Assembly: GCA_035649395.1 (NCBI GenBank)
Contig: DASRJR010000339.1
Location: 1-42,478, forward strand
Direction of reading: 5' to 3'
Length of the DNA stretch: 42,478 bases
From: Gp6-AA40 sp035649395
Lineage (GTDB): Bacteria > Acidobacteriota > Vicinamibacteria > Vicinamibacterales > UBA2999
Part shown: in pieces, positions 23,757 to 31,471 of the stretch
Numbering within the stretch: the first letter of the stretch is position 1
Layout: the number at the start of each line of letters is the position of its first letter
The notes under the pieces: generated by a model
The model's database searches: none
Seen by the model: only the letters and a program-made list of their open reading frames with translations
What the model was told of the DNA's origin: nothing
Position numbers and translations under genes: made by a program

Positions 23757-24903
23757 GGTGCAGAACCCGTTCGTCTACGGCGAGGTCGTGCCCGGCGATG
23801 CCTTCGTCGATCGCGAGGCCGAGCTCGAGCGTCTGATCAACGACCTCGATGCCGGCCAGAAGGTCTTTCTGATCTCGCCGCGCCGGTATGGCAAGTCCTC
23901 CCTGATCCGGCAGGCGCTCGCGGCCCTGGGGCGGCGCGGCGCGTTGACCGTCGACCTCACGGTGAGCAGCTACAGCTCGTACCTCTCCTTCCTCGAGGGC
24001 TACGCTCGCGCGCTGGCCACGGTCGAGACGCGCTGGGAGCGCGCGCGCAACTGGCTCATGAGCGTCATCTCGTCGACGCGGCCGGAGGTGCGATACGAAC
24101 CCGACGACACCGGGCCCGGTCGGCTCACCGTCGCTTTCCCGCTGGTGCAGTCGGATCGCGACGTCAACCGGGTGGCGAACGAAGTCTTCACGCTGCCCGG
24201 GCGGCTGGCGGCCGAACGTAAGCGCACCGTGATCGTCGCGCTCGACGAGTTTCAGGCGGTCGACAGCTTCAACAGCGGCAGCGTCGAGCACGCGCTACGC
24301 GCGGCCGTGCAGCACCAGCGCCGCGTCGGATACGTGTTTGCCGGATCCGAACCCAGCCTGATGGAGAAGATGATCGGACCCAAACGTCCGTTCTACAAGG
24401 CCGGGCCGGTGATGCGCCTGGACAAGATCCCGGCCGACCTGTTTGCCGCCTTCATCGAGGCCCGATTCACCCGCAGCGGGATCCGCGCCGACGCCGGCCT
24501 GGGCGCGGCGATCGTCGAGCTCGCCGGCAATCTCCCGTACGACATCCAGCGGCTCGCCCACGAAACGTGGGACGACATCAAGAGGGCCGGCGGCCGACGC
24601 GCGTCGCTCGAGCACCTGCACGCCACGCTGGGGCGGCTGCTCTCCGAGCAGGACACGCTGTTCGAGGCACTCTGGCAGCGGCTCACGCTGGTCCAGCGCG
24701 CGGCGCTTCGCGCCGTCGTCCTGCAGGAAGGCCGAGAACTGCTGTCGGCCGACACGCGGACGCGACATCGATTGAGCGGACCGTCGAGCGTGCAGAAATC
24801 GCTCGCCGCGCTCGCCAAGCAGGATCTCGTCGTTCAGGAAGGCGGAAAGTACGTCGTCGTCGACTCGCTGTTTCGCGAGTGGGTGGCGCGGAGAACATTT
24901 TAG
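23755..24903 (+). CDS. AAA/STAND-type ATPase with C-terminal winged helix
   Basis: A 382-residue P-loop ATPase of the archaeal-type ATPase_2 kind. It opens with NPFVYGEVVPGDAFVDREAEL. Walker A is SPRRYGKSS (about residues 42-50) and Walker B is TVIVALDEFQAV. YVFAGSEPSLM fits sensor 1, and RLDKIPADLFAAFIEARF a lid region. The last 75 residues (QRAALRAVVLQEG...SSVQKSLAALAKQDLVVQEGGKYVVVDSLFREWV) read as a winged helix, so DNA binding is likely. No nuclease domain follows. Twin palindromes cover its start codon, making autoregulation an attractive idea. Role unknown; family members appear in regulation and in defence-like contexts, but nothing here decides. Confidence 0.85.
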   Translation: MVQNPFVYGEVVPGDAFVDREAELERLINDLDAGQKVFLISPRRYGKSSLIRQALAALGRRGALTVDLTVSSYSSYLSFLEGYARALATVETRWERARNWLMSVISSTRPEVRYEPDDTGPGRLTVAFPLVQSDRDVNRVANEVFTLPGRLAAERKRTVIVALDEFQAVDSFNSGSVEHALRAAVQHQRRVGYVFAGSEPSLMEKMIGPKRPFYKAGPVMRLDKIPADLFAAFIEARFTRSGIRADAGLGAAIVELAGNLPYDIQRLAHETWDDIKRAGGRRASLEHLHATLGRLLSEQDTLFEALWQRLTLVQRAALRAVVLQEGRELLSADTRTRHRLSGPSSVQKSLAALAKQDLVVQEGGKYVVVDSLFREWVARRTF

Positions 24904-25051
24904 TGGATCGTCTCAACTGGAAGAGTACTTCGCATAACGAGCCTCGAGCGAGATCTGCCGGCCGCGACAGCGCGGGGTCCCCGCCGCGCACGCCTGCGCG
25001 GTGGGGTGCGAGCGGAGCGGCCGGTCTCGATGGGGGCGGTACACTCCACTA
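24901..25051. repeat. Small TAGTGGA-ended palindromic element (MITE-like), copy 1
   Basis: A 151-bp segment exactly filling the gap between the ATPase stop and the transporter start. It begins TAGTGGA (24901-24907, containing the stop codon) and ends TCCACTA (25045-25051). The interior has complementary GC-rich arms (GCCGGCCGC near 24957 and GCGGCCGGT near 25016). Its first 47 bases match the complement of 28424-28470 in 40 positions. No ORF of its own is convincing. Confidence 0.6.
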
Positions 25052-25052
25052 G

Positions 25053-26354
25053 ATGAGTGAATGGCTGGCGCGGATCGGCTTGGGCCGTCGCGAGCTCGTC
25101 GCCTGGGCGATGTACGACTGGGCCAACTCCGCCTTCTGGACGACCGTCATCGTCGCGGTGTTCCCGCCGTTCTTCAGCGAGTACGCCGCCGACGGGCTCG
25201 CTTCGCTCGAGGCGACATCGCGCTACGCGTGGGGCACGACGATCGCGGTCACGATCGTGGCGATCATCGCGCCCGTGCTCGGCACGATCGCCGATCAACG
25301 CGCGATGAAGAAGCCGCTGCTCGGCGCGTTTCTGATCATCGGCGTCACGGCGACGCTGCTGATGGCCACCATCGGCCGCGGCGAGTGGCGCTACGCGCTG
25401 CTGCTGTTCATCGTCGCCAACGTGGGCGTCGCCTCGACGCTCGTCTTCTACGACTCGCTGCTGCCGCACATTGCAGCGCCCGACGAGTTCGATCGCGTGT
25501 CGACGGCCGGATACGCCATCGGATTCATCGGCGGCGGCGTGCTGCTGCTCGTCAACCTTGCGTGGATCCTGAGCCCCGGCACGTTCGGCCTGTCCGGCAC
25601 CGTCGACGCGATCAAGCTGTCACTCGCCAGCGTCGGAGTGTGGTGGCTGCTCTTCTCCATTCCTCTCTTCCGGGTCGTGCGCGAACCGGCCGTGCGATCG
25701 CCGGCGACGGCACGCCCGTTTCAGCTCGGCGCAACGATCCGGACGACCTGGAGCACATTTCAGGAGCTGCGGCGACACCGCCACGCGCTGTGGATGCTCG
25801 TGGCGTTTCTGCTCTACAACGACGGCATCCAGACGATCATCCGCATGTCGTCGATTTACGGGGCGGAAATCGGTATCGATCGCAACGCGCAAATCGCAGC
25901 GTTCGTCATGGTTCAGTTTGTCGGGGTGCCCTGCTCGTTTCTGTTTGGTGCGGCGGCGGGTCGGATCGGCGCAAAGACTGCACTGTTCGTCACCCTGACG
26001 GTTTACATGGGCATCACGATATTGGGGTATTTCCTGATGACGGAGTGGCAGTTCTTTGCGCTAGCGTTTCTGGTTGGCATCGTCCAGGGACCGAGCCAGG
26101 CGCTGAGCCGCTCACTGTACGCGCGCATGATCCCGAAAGAGAAGTCGTCGGAGTGTTTCGGCTTCTTTGCGGTGTTCGAGAAGTTCGCTGGCATCGCGGG
26201 GCCCGCGGTCTTCGCCGGGTCGATCACGCTGTTCCAGTCCAGCCGGGCCGCCGTGTTGTCGGTGCTCGTGTTCTTCGTGCTGGGAGCGATGGCGTTGACC
26301 CGCGTCGACGTGGCGGCCGGCGAGGCGCAGGCGGTGAGTGGCTCGGCGCTTTGA
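25053..26354 (+). CDS. MFS transporter, UMF1 (Atg22-like) family
   Basis: A 433-residue inner-membrane protein with about 12 helices. The opening AWAMYDWANSAFWTTVIVAVFPPFF is the UMF1-family signature, which bacterial members share with yeast Atg22, a vacuolar amino-acid effluxer. Other features are PVLGTIADQRAMKKPLL in the loop between helices 2 and 3 and YDSLLPHIA. GYAIGFIGGGVLLLVNL marks helix 5, and GPSQALSRSLYARMIPKEKSSECFGF is another typical segment. The ATG at 25053 is two bases after the TAGTGGA element, without an obvious ribosome site. The substrate is not predictable. The kinase gene follows after 69 bp. Confidence 0.92.
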   Translation: MSEWLARIGLGRRELVAWAMYDWANSAFWTTVIVAVFPPFFSEYAADGLASLEATSRYAWGTTIAVTIVAIIAPVLGTIADQRAMKKPLLGAFLIIGVTATLLMATIGRGEWRYALLLFIVANVGVASTLVFYDSLLPHIAAPDEFDRVSTAGYAIGFIGGGVLLLVNLAWILSPGTFGLSGTVDAIKLSLASVGVWWLLFSIPLFRVVREPAVRSPATARPFQLGATIRTTWSTFQELRRHRHALWMLVAFLLYNDGIQTIIRMSSIYGAEIGIDRNAQIAAFVMVQFVGVPCSFLFGAAAGRIGAKTALFVTLTVYMGITILGYFLMTEWQFFALAFLVGIVQGPSQALSRSLYARMIPKEKSSECFGFFAVFEKFAGIAGPAVFAGSITLFQSSRAAVLSVLVFFVLGAMALTRVDVAAGEAQAVSGSAL

Positions 26355-26423
26355 CATGCCGCGGGGCTTTAAGCGATTCTCGGTGATCCGGGCAGTGGTC
26401 CCGGGGACCGCTCGCGCTAACCA

Positions 26424-28385
26424 ATGATCGGCCGTGCCGTATCCCACTATCGTGTGCTGAGCGCGCTCGGATCGGGCGGGATGGGCGTGGTCTATCTGGC
26501 CGAGGACGAGCGGTTGGGCCGTCAGGTTGCGCTCAAGTTCCTGCCGCCGGAGTCGGTTCGCAATCGCCAGGCGCTCGATCGCTTTCGCGTGGAAGCGCGG
26601 GCGGCCAGCTCCCTGAGTCATCCTGGCATCTGCGCGATCTACGACATCGGCGACGATGAGGGGACGCCCTTCATCGTCATGGAGGCGCTGAAGGGCGAGA
26701 ACCTTCGTGACCGTATCAACAAGGGTCCACTGAAGGTCGCCGACATCGTCGAGATCGGCATCCAGCTGGCCGATGCGCTGGAGGCCGCCCACACGCAGGG
26801 CATCATCCATCGCGACATCAAGCCGTCGAACATCTTCGTGAACGACAAGAATCGCGCGAAGATTCTCGACTTCGGATTGGCCAAGCTCGCCGGCCCCGGC
26901 GGCATATCCGCCGGTGGCGAAGCCGTCGACGCCAGCACACATCAGACCATCGTCAAGCAGCTCACCTTGCCCGGCTCGGCCCTCGGCACCGTCTCGTACA
27001 TGTCGCCCGAACAGGCGCGCGGCGAGGACGTCGACACGCGGACCGATCTGTTCTCGCTCGGCGCGGTGCTGTTCGAGATGGCGACCGGGACGCAGGCGTT
27101 CGGCGGCAACACGCCGGCGGTCATCTTCGACGCGATTCTCAACCACACCCCGGCGCCGGCGAGCGAGTTCAACGCGCTCATCCCGGCGCGGCTCGAAACG
27201 ATCATCGAGACCCTGCTGGAGAAGGATCGCGAGCTTCGCTATCAGCACGCCTCCGATCTGCAAGCCGAGCTGAAGCGGCTCAGACGTGACCTCGATTCGG
27301 GCACACTCGCCGCAGTTCCCGCCGCTCGGTCGACGATCGGCGCATCGGCTCCGTCACGCGCCTCGGCCTCGGCATCACGGCGCGGGTCGTCACAGCAGCT
27401 GCCACCACCGCCTCCGGTTCCCTCATCGAACTGGCGGCGGTACGGCATCGCCGCGCTCGGCATCTTCATCGTCGGAGCCGTCGCATTCACGCTCTGGTCG
27501 GGCCGTGGCCAGCAACCCGCGACCCAGGTCGAGAACCGCGCGGCGCTCGTGCAGCCGGGGGCGCCGGCACCCGTTCAGCCGAGCGCGCCGCTATCTACGC
27601 CAGCGCCCGTTCCGCCACCGCCGGCACCGGTCGCGCCACCGACCGCCGTCGCGAGTCCTCCTCCGCGGCCAGCGAACACCGCACCGCCGCCTGCCCTGCC
27701 GCGCGCGACGGTCGATCCGAAATCGAACCCGCCGGCCCGAGGTTCGGCACTATCGGCTACACCGGCGGAGCCGCCGACGCAACCCTCACCGCCGCCTGCT
27801 GCGCAGACGCCATCGCCAACGCCAACTCCCGCGGTGACGACGCCGCCGCCACCGGTGCAGACGACTCCTCCGGCCGCGACCGAGAACGCCCCGGCAGCGC
27901 CCGCTCCGACTCCGCCGCCGCCTGCGCCTGCGCGGCCCGTCGACACGCCACCGGCGCAACCGACGCCGCGTGCCGGCCCTGCGCCCGCGCGTTCCGCCGA
28001 CACGCCATCGACACGAGGCGCGACTGCGTCCGACACTGGCATCCCACCGACGTCGCCAGAGTCAGACGATGCGGCCATCCGGCGCGTGATCGCGACCTAC
28101 AAGACGGCCATCGAGACGAAGAACGTCGCGCTGTACCGCTCCGTGCGGCCGGGGCTCTCCGCCGCCGAAGAAACGCGGCTTCGCGAGAGCTTTCGGCAGG
28201 TCGGCTCGCAGCAGATCTCGATCTCGATCGAAGACGTCCGCATCGATGGGCGCATGGCCACGGCTCGCCTGTCGCGACAGGACGTGATCGTGAACTCGGG
28301 GCGACGGCAGCTCGAGAGCAGCCGCCAGACGATCCGCTTAGAGAAATCAGCGAACGGTTGGATCATCATCTCAATCAGCGGCTGA
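26424..28385 (+). CDS. Transmembrane Ser/Thr protein kinase with NTF2-like C-terminal domain
   Basis: A 653-residue PknB-type kinase. Residues 10-290 are the kinase: GSGGMG loop (16-21), Lys38 in VALKF, catalytic HRDIKPSN (Asp131), DFG (149-151), and the activation segment ending GTVSYMSPEQARG. It should be active by motif. One helix (about 337-358) places the kinase inside the cell. Residues about 375-540 are a Pro/Ala-rich stretch, an envelope-spanning linker. The final 105 residues (DDAAIRRVIATYKTAIETKNVALYRSV...NGWIIISISG) resemble SnoaL/NTF2-like domains, here exported. That domain may sense a small ligand; no PASTA or beta-propeller is present. Targets unknown. Confidence 0.92.
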   Translation: MIGRAVSHYRVLSALGSGGMGVVYLAEDERLGRQVALKFLPPESVRNRQALDRFRVEARAASSLSHPGICAIYDIGDDEGTPFIVMEALKGENLRDRINKGPLKVADIVEIGIQLADALEAAHTQGIIHRDIKPSNIFVNDKNRAKILDFGLAKLAGPGGISAGGEAVDASTHQTIVKQLTLPGSALGTVSYMSPEQARGEDVDTRTDLFSLGAVLFEMATGTQAFGGNTPAVIFDAILNHTPAPASEFNALIPARLETIIETLLEKDRELRYQHASDLQAELKRLRRDLDSGTLAAVPAARSTIGASAPSRASASASRRGSSQQLPPPPPVPSSNWRRYGIAALGIFIVGAVAFTLWSGRGQQPATQVENRAALVQPGAPAPVQPSAPLSTPAPVPPPPAPVAPPTAVASPPPRPANTAPPPALPRATVDPKSNPPARGSALSATPAEPPTQPSPPPAAQTPSPTPTPAVTTPPPPVQTTPPAATENAPAAPAPTPPPPAPARPVDTPPAQPTPRAGPAPARSADTPSTRGATASDTGIPPTSPESDDAAIRRVIATYKTAIETKNVALYRSVRPGLSAAEETRLRESFRQVGSQQISISIEDVRIDGRMATARLSRQDVIVNSGRRQLESSRQTIRLEKSANGWIIISISG

Positions 28386-28386
28386 C

Positions 28387-28470
28387 TTGTGGAGCGTGCT
28401 GCCCACATCGCAACCGGCCGCTGTCGAGGCTCGTTGTAGGCAGTACTCTTCCAGTTGATACATTCCACTA
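28387..28470. repeat. Small TAGTGGA-ended element, copy 2, inverted
   Basis: An 84-bp segment between the kinase stop and the next gene. It runs opposite to the copy at 24901: 28424-28470 is the complement of 24901-24947 at 40 of 47 positions, ungapped. The conserved core is CAACTGGAAGAGTACT (complement at 28442-28457) plus AACGAGCCTCGA. Its ends are TCCACTA (28464-28470) and a degenerate TTGTGGA (28387-28393). It is shorter than copy 1, lacking much of the GC-rich centre. Confidence 0.55.
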
Positions 28471-28482
28471 GTGGAGGCATGA

Positions 28483-29808
28483 ATGCGGCTTGGAGTGGTC
28501 GGCGCGGCGATCGCGCTGCTGGCAGTAACGTACCCTGCACAGGCGCAACAACCGATCAACATGTCTGTGCGTGTGACCGAGCTTTCGCACATCTTTACGG
28601 AGCTGTATGGACCGAGCGGATTGGTCGTGAACAGCTTGACACCGCTGCCGGGCGGCGCCACCCATTCGAGCCACTTCAATAGCGGTTTCGAGAGCGAGTT
28701 CTCGCAATTCGGCACCGCGCTGACCAGCCAGATCGTCTCGCTGCCGCTGCCGCCGCCCGCGTCGGGCTTCACCTATCAGTTCGATCCGGCGCTCGGCGTG
28801 TTCTCCCGAACCACCACCAGCTTCGGTCCGATCCTCTCTGAACGCGCGGACACGATCGGCCTGCACCGCGTGGCGATCGGGTTCGCCTTCCAGCGGCTGT
28901 CGTTCGATTCGATCGAAGGCGTCGATCTGAATTCGGTGCCGGCGGTGTTCACGCACGACTCTGCGGAACTTCGCGGCGGCCGCGAAGACGTCGTCACCAC
29001 GACCAACACCATCGACGCGAAGGTCAGCCGATCGGCCGCGTTCATCAGCTACGGTGTCACCAACAGTCTCGACGTGTCAGTCGTGATTCCTGTGGTGTCG
29101 ACCGATATCGTCGTCACCTCCGATGCGGTCATCCAGCGGATTGGGACGACGAATCCGGAGACGCACTTCTTTCGCTCGCTCGACGACGAGATCGGAACGA
29201 GACGGGTGTTCACGGCGTTCGGGAGCGCGTCCGGGCTCGGCGACATCACGATGCGCCTGAAACAGACGTTCAAGAGGGACAGACGGCAAGGCGTAGCCCT
29301 CGGTCTCGACTTACGCCTGCCCACCGGCGACGAAGACAACCTGCTCGGCACCGGCGCGCCTGGCGTGAATCCGTTTGCGGCGTGGTCGGCCAACGTCGGC
29401 CCGCTGTCTCCACACGTCAACATCGGCTACCAGTGGAATGGCGACAGCGTGCTCGCCGGTGAACCCGGCACAGGGTTGTCGGAGGATCTTCCCGATGTGG
29501 CCGTGTATTCCGCAGGGGCCGTCATCGAGCTCCACAATCGGGTGACCGCCGCCGTCGACCTGCTCGGGCGCTTCATCATCGACTCGCCCCGACTGACGCT
29601 CGAGGACTTTCATGCGCTCGACGGCACGTCGGTGTTTCCGAACATCACCTTCAAGCACGGATCGTTCAACGAGCTGAGCGCGGCGGCCGGCCTCAAGATC
29701 AACACGTTCGGCCGCATGCTGCTGAACATGAACCTGCTCGTGCGGCTGAATTCGGTCGGCCTGCGGGACAAGATCTCGCCGCTGATCGGTGTCGAGTACG
29801 CCTTTTAG
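28483..29808 (+). CDS. Outer-membrane beta-barrel protein, MetA-pathway/transporter-like
   Basis: A 441-residue exported protein. GGAGG at 28473-28477 precedes the ATG. A signal peptide ends in AQAQQ. Alternating hydrophobic strands run to an aromatic C-terminal Phe (GVEYAF), as in outer-membrane barrels. SYGVTNSLDVSVVIPVVSTDI, GLGDITMRLKQTF, GVALGLDLRLPTGDEDNLLGTG and FAAWSANVGPLSPHVNIGYQWNG match the barrel family often annotated as phenol-degradation MetA-like. The mid-sequence LPTGDEDNLLG turn is a strong family marker. What it transports, if anything, is unknown. Confidence 0.8.
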   Translation: MRLGVVGAAIALLAVTYPAQAQQPINMSVRVTELSHIFTELYGPSGLVVNSLTPLPGGATHSSHFNSGFESEFSQFGTALTSQIVSLPLPPPASGFTYQFDPALGVFSRTTTSFGPILSERADTIGLHRVAIGFAFQRLSFDSIEGVDLNSVPAVFTHDSAELRGGREDVVTTTNTIDAKVSRSAAFISYGVTNSLDVSVVIPVVSTDIVVTSDAVIQRIGTTNPETHFFRSLDDEIGTRRVFTAFGSASGLGDITMRLKQTFKRDRRQGVALGLDLRLPTGDEDNLLGTGAPGVNPFAAWSANVGPLSPHVNIGYQWNGDSVLAGEPGTGLSEDLPDVAVYSAGAVIELHNRVTAAVDLLGRFIIDSPRLTLEDFHALDGTSVFPNITFKHGSFNELSAAAGLKINTFGRMLLNMNLLVRLNSVGLRDKISPLIGVEYAF

Positions 29809-29921
29809 GGGCGAGAGCGGCCGCCAAACTCAGGTGATCACTCGACCGCCATCTCAGGAATGTCCGCGAAAATTTGTCGGTTGAGCTCTCCAATGAGTGA
29901 GGACTCGTAGAGCTTCGTGGC

Positions 29922-31070
29922 ATGATGCCGAGCGTGTGGAACAGCCTTGGCGCTGGCGTCCTCGCGCTCGTACTCGTGGCGCAAACCGTCACGACTCAAG
30001 CGTGCCCGAAGGATCCCACGAACCCGTCGAGTGATCCATTCGTCACGAGCGACGGTGTTCGCTTCCGCGTCGATACCGTCGCGACCGGACTCGAGGGCGT
30101 TCCCTGGGCAATGGAGTTCGCGCCGGACGGGCGGCTCTTCGTGACCGAGCGACTCGGCCTCGTCCTGATCGTGAATGTCACCACCGGCACATCCGAAATC
30201 GCGCTTTCCCTCGACGGCACCTTCACAGAGAGCGAGGCCGGCATGCTCGGCCTCGCGCTCGACCCACAGTTCTCGCAGAATCATTTGGTCTACATCTACG
30301 TGACGCAGCGCGTCGGCACAACCGGCGCGGTCAATCGCATCCTGCGGTTTCGCGAAGTCAACAATCGCTTGGGCGAGATGGCGGTTCTGCTGGACGGTAT
30401 TCCCGCGGCCGGAATCCACGACGGCGGCCGGTTGAAGTTCGGTCCGGACGGGCTTCTCTACGCGACGACCGGTGATGCCGCAACGCAGGGACTCGCCCAG
30501 GACGTCTCGTCGCTCGCCGGGAAGATTCTGCGGATCAATCGCGATGGAACCACGCCGCGCGACAACCGCTTCAGCTCGCCGATGTACACCTATGGCCACC
30601 GAAACCCGCAGGGCATCGACTGGCATCCCACGGCCGGCACGATGTGGTCGTCGGAGCACGGCAATATCGGCAACGACGAGATCAACCAGATTCAATCGGG
30701 CCTGAACTTCGGATGGCCGCGCATCCAGGGCTCCGAGAGCATGCCCAGCATGGAAGCGCCCTTGACATCGTTCAGCCCGGCGATTGCGCCGTCGGGGGCC
30801 GCGTTCTATCGCGGCGGTCGCATTCCGCAGTTCACCAACAACTTCTTCGTCGCAACGTTACGCGGCACGTCCTTGCTGCGAGTCACCGTCGACTCAGCAG
30901 GCCGCCGGATCACAGCACAGGAGCGACTGCTAGAAGGGGGTTACGGCCGGCTCCGCGATGTCGTGATGGGTCCCGACGGCAATCTCTATTTCGTCACGAA
31001 CAACCGCGACGGCCGTGGCACGCCTGCGCAGGGCGACGACCGCATCCTGCGGCTCGCGCCGGCGCTCTAA
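29922..31070 (+). CDS. PQQ-dependent sugar dehydrogenase family protein
   Basis: A 382-residue exported beta-propeller of the glucose/sorbosone dehydrogenase family. An N-terminal signal (LGAGVLALVLVAQTVTTQA) is followed by LEGVPWAMEFAPDGRLFVTERLG, EAGMLGLALDPQF, GIHDGGRLKFGPDGLLYATTGDA and YGHRNPQGIDWHPTAGTMWSSEHG. These hold the catalytic His and the Arg/His that hold PQQ in soluble glucose dehydrogenase. Periplasmic oxidation of a sugar or aldose is expected; the exact substrate is open and PQQ synthesis genes are not in the window. The start is ATG 29922 or 29925. The stop overlaps that of the convergent 31456 gene. Confidence 0.9.
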   Translation: MMPSVWNSLGAGVLALVLVAQTVTTQACPKDPTNPSSDPFVTSDGVRFRVDTVATGLEGVPWAMEFAPDGRLFVTERLGLVLIVNVTTGTSEIALSLDGTFTESEAGMLGLALDPQFSQNHLVYIYVTQRVGTTGAVNRILRFREVNNRLGEMAVLLDGIPAAGIHDGGRLKFGPDGLLYATTGDAATQGLAQDVSSLAGKILRINRDGTTPRDNRFSSPMYTYGHRNPQGIDWHPTAGTMWSSEHGNIGNDEINQIQSGLNFGWPRIQGSESMPSMEAPLTSFSPAIAPSGAAFYRGGRIPQFTNNFFVATLRGTSLLRVTVDSAGRRITAQERLLEGGYGRLRDVVMGPDGNLYFVTNNRDGRGTPAQGDDRILRLAPAL

Positions 31071-31456
31071 CCCCCGAGCAACATCCCCTGCACGAAGAAG
31101 TGCGCGAGCGCGGCACCGAATGCGATGCCGATGACGAGTACGAGGATCCGCCCGCGCTGCCACGGCGCGTCCAGTCCGGAGAATTGAACGAACAGATCGA
31201 CCGCATACGCTGCGCAGTACGCGACGTTGGCGAGCACCGCGAGGATGAACAGACCGAGCAGCAGGTCGAACGTGACCTGCTGTGAGGCCCGCTTCAGAGC
31301 GATCTCGACCAGGACGACGAGCGCGAGCACGCCGTTGTAAATCAGGCGACGTGGCTCCCAGTAGCGAAGCGCGTTGGCCACGTACTTGCTCAGGCGCGAC
31401 AGGAACGACACCGCCAGGTCGGGACGACCGTTCGATGACGCTTCGGGAGTACTCAT
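31067..31456 (-). CDS. Small integral membrane protein of unknown function
   Basis: A 129-residue protein with three predicted membrane helices: residues about 39-56 (LIYNGVLALVVLVEIAL), 66-92 (LLLGLFILAVLANVAYCAAYAVDLF) and 103-127 (ILVLVIGIAFGAALAHFFVQGML). The first 35 residues are polar and cytosolic. No family was recognised. Its start lies 15 bp after the stop of the 801-residue gene, so it probably ends the same transcript. Its tail overlaps the convergent dehydrogenase gene by 4 bp, leaving no room for a terminator between them. Confidence 0.7.
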   Translation of the reverse strand: MSTPEASSNGRPDLAVSFLSRLSKYVANALRYWEPRRLIYNGVLALVVLVEIALKRASQQVTFDLLLGLFILAVLANVAYCAAYAVDLFVQFSGLDAPWQRGRILVLVIGIAFGAALAHFFVQGMLLGG

Positions 31457-31471
31457 GCGTACGGTTTATCG

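Noticed and set aside
24901..28470. Composite transposon bounded by the TAGTGGA elements
   Set aside because: No transposase, resolvase or target-site duplication was found between or beside the copies.
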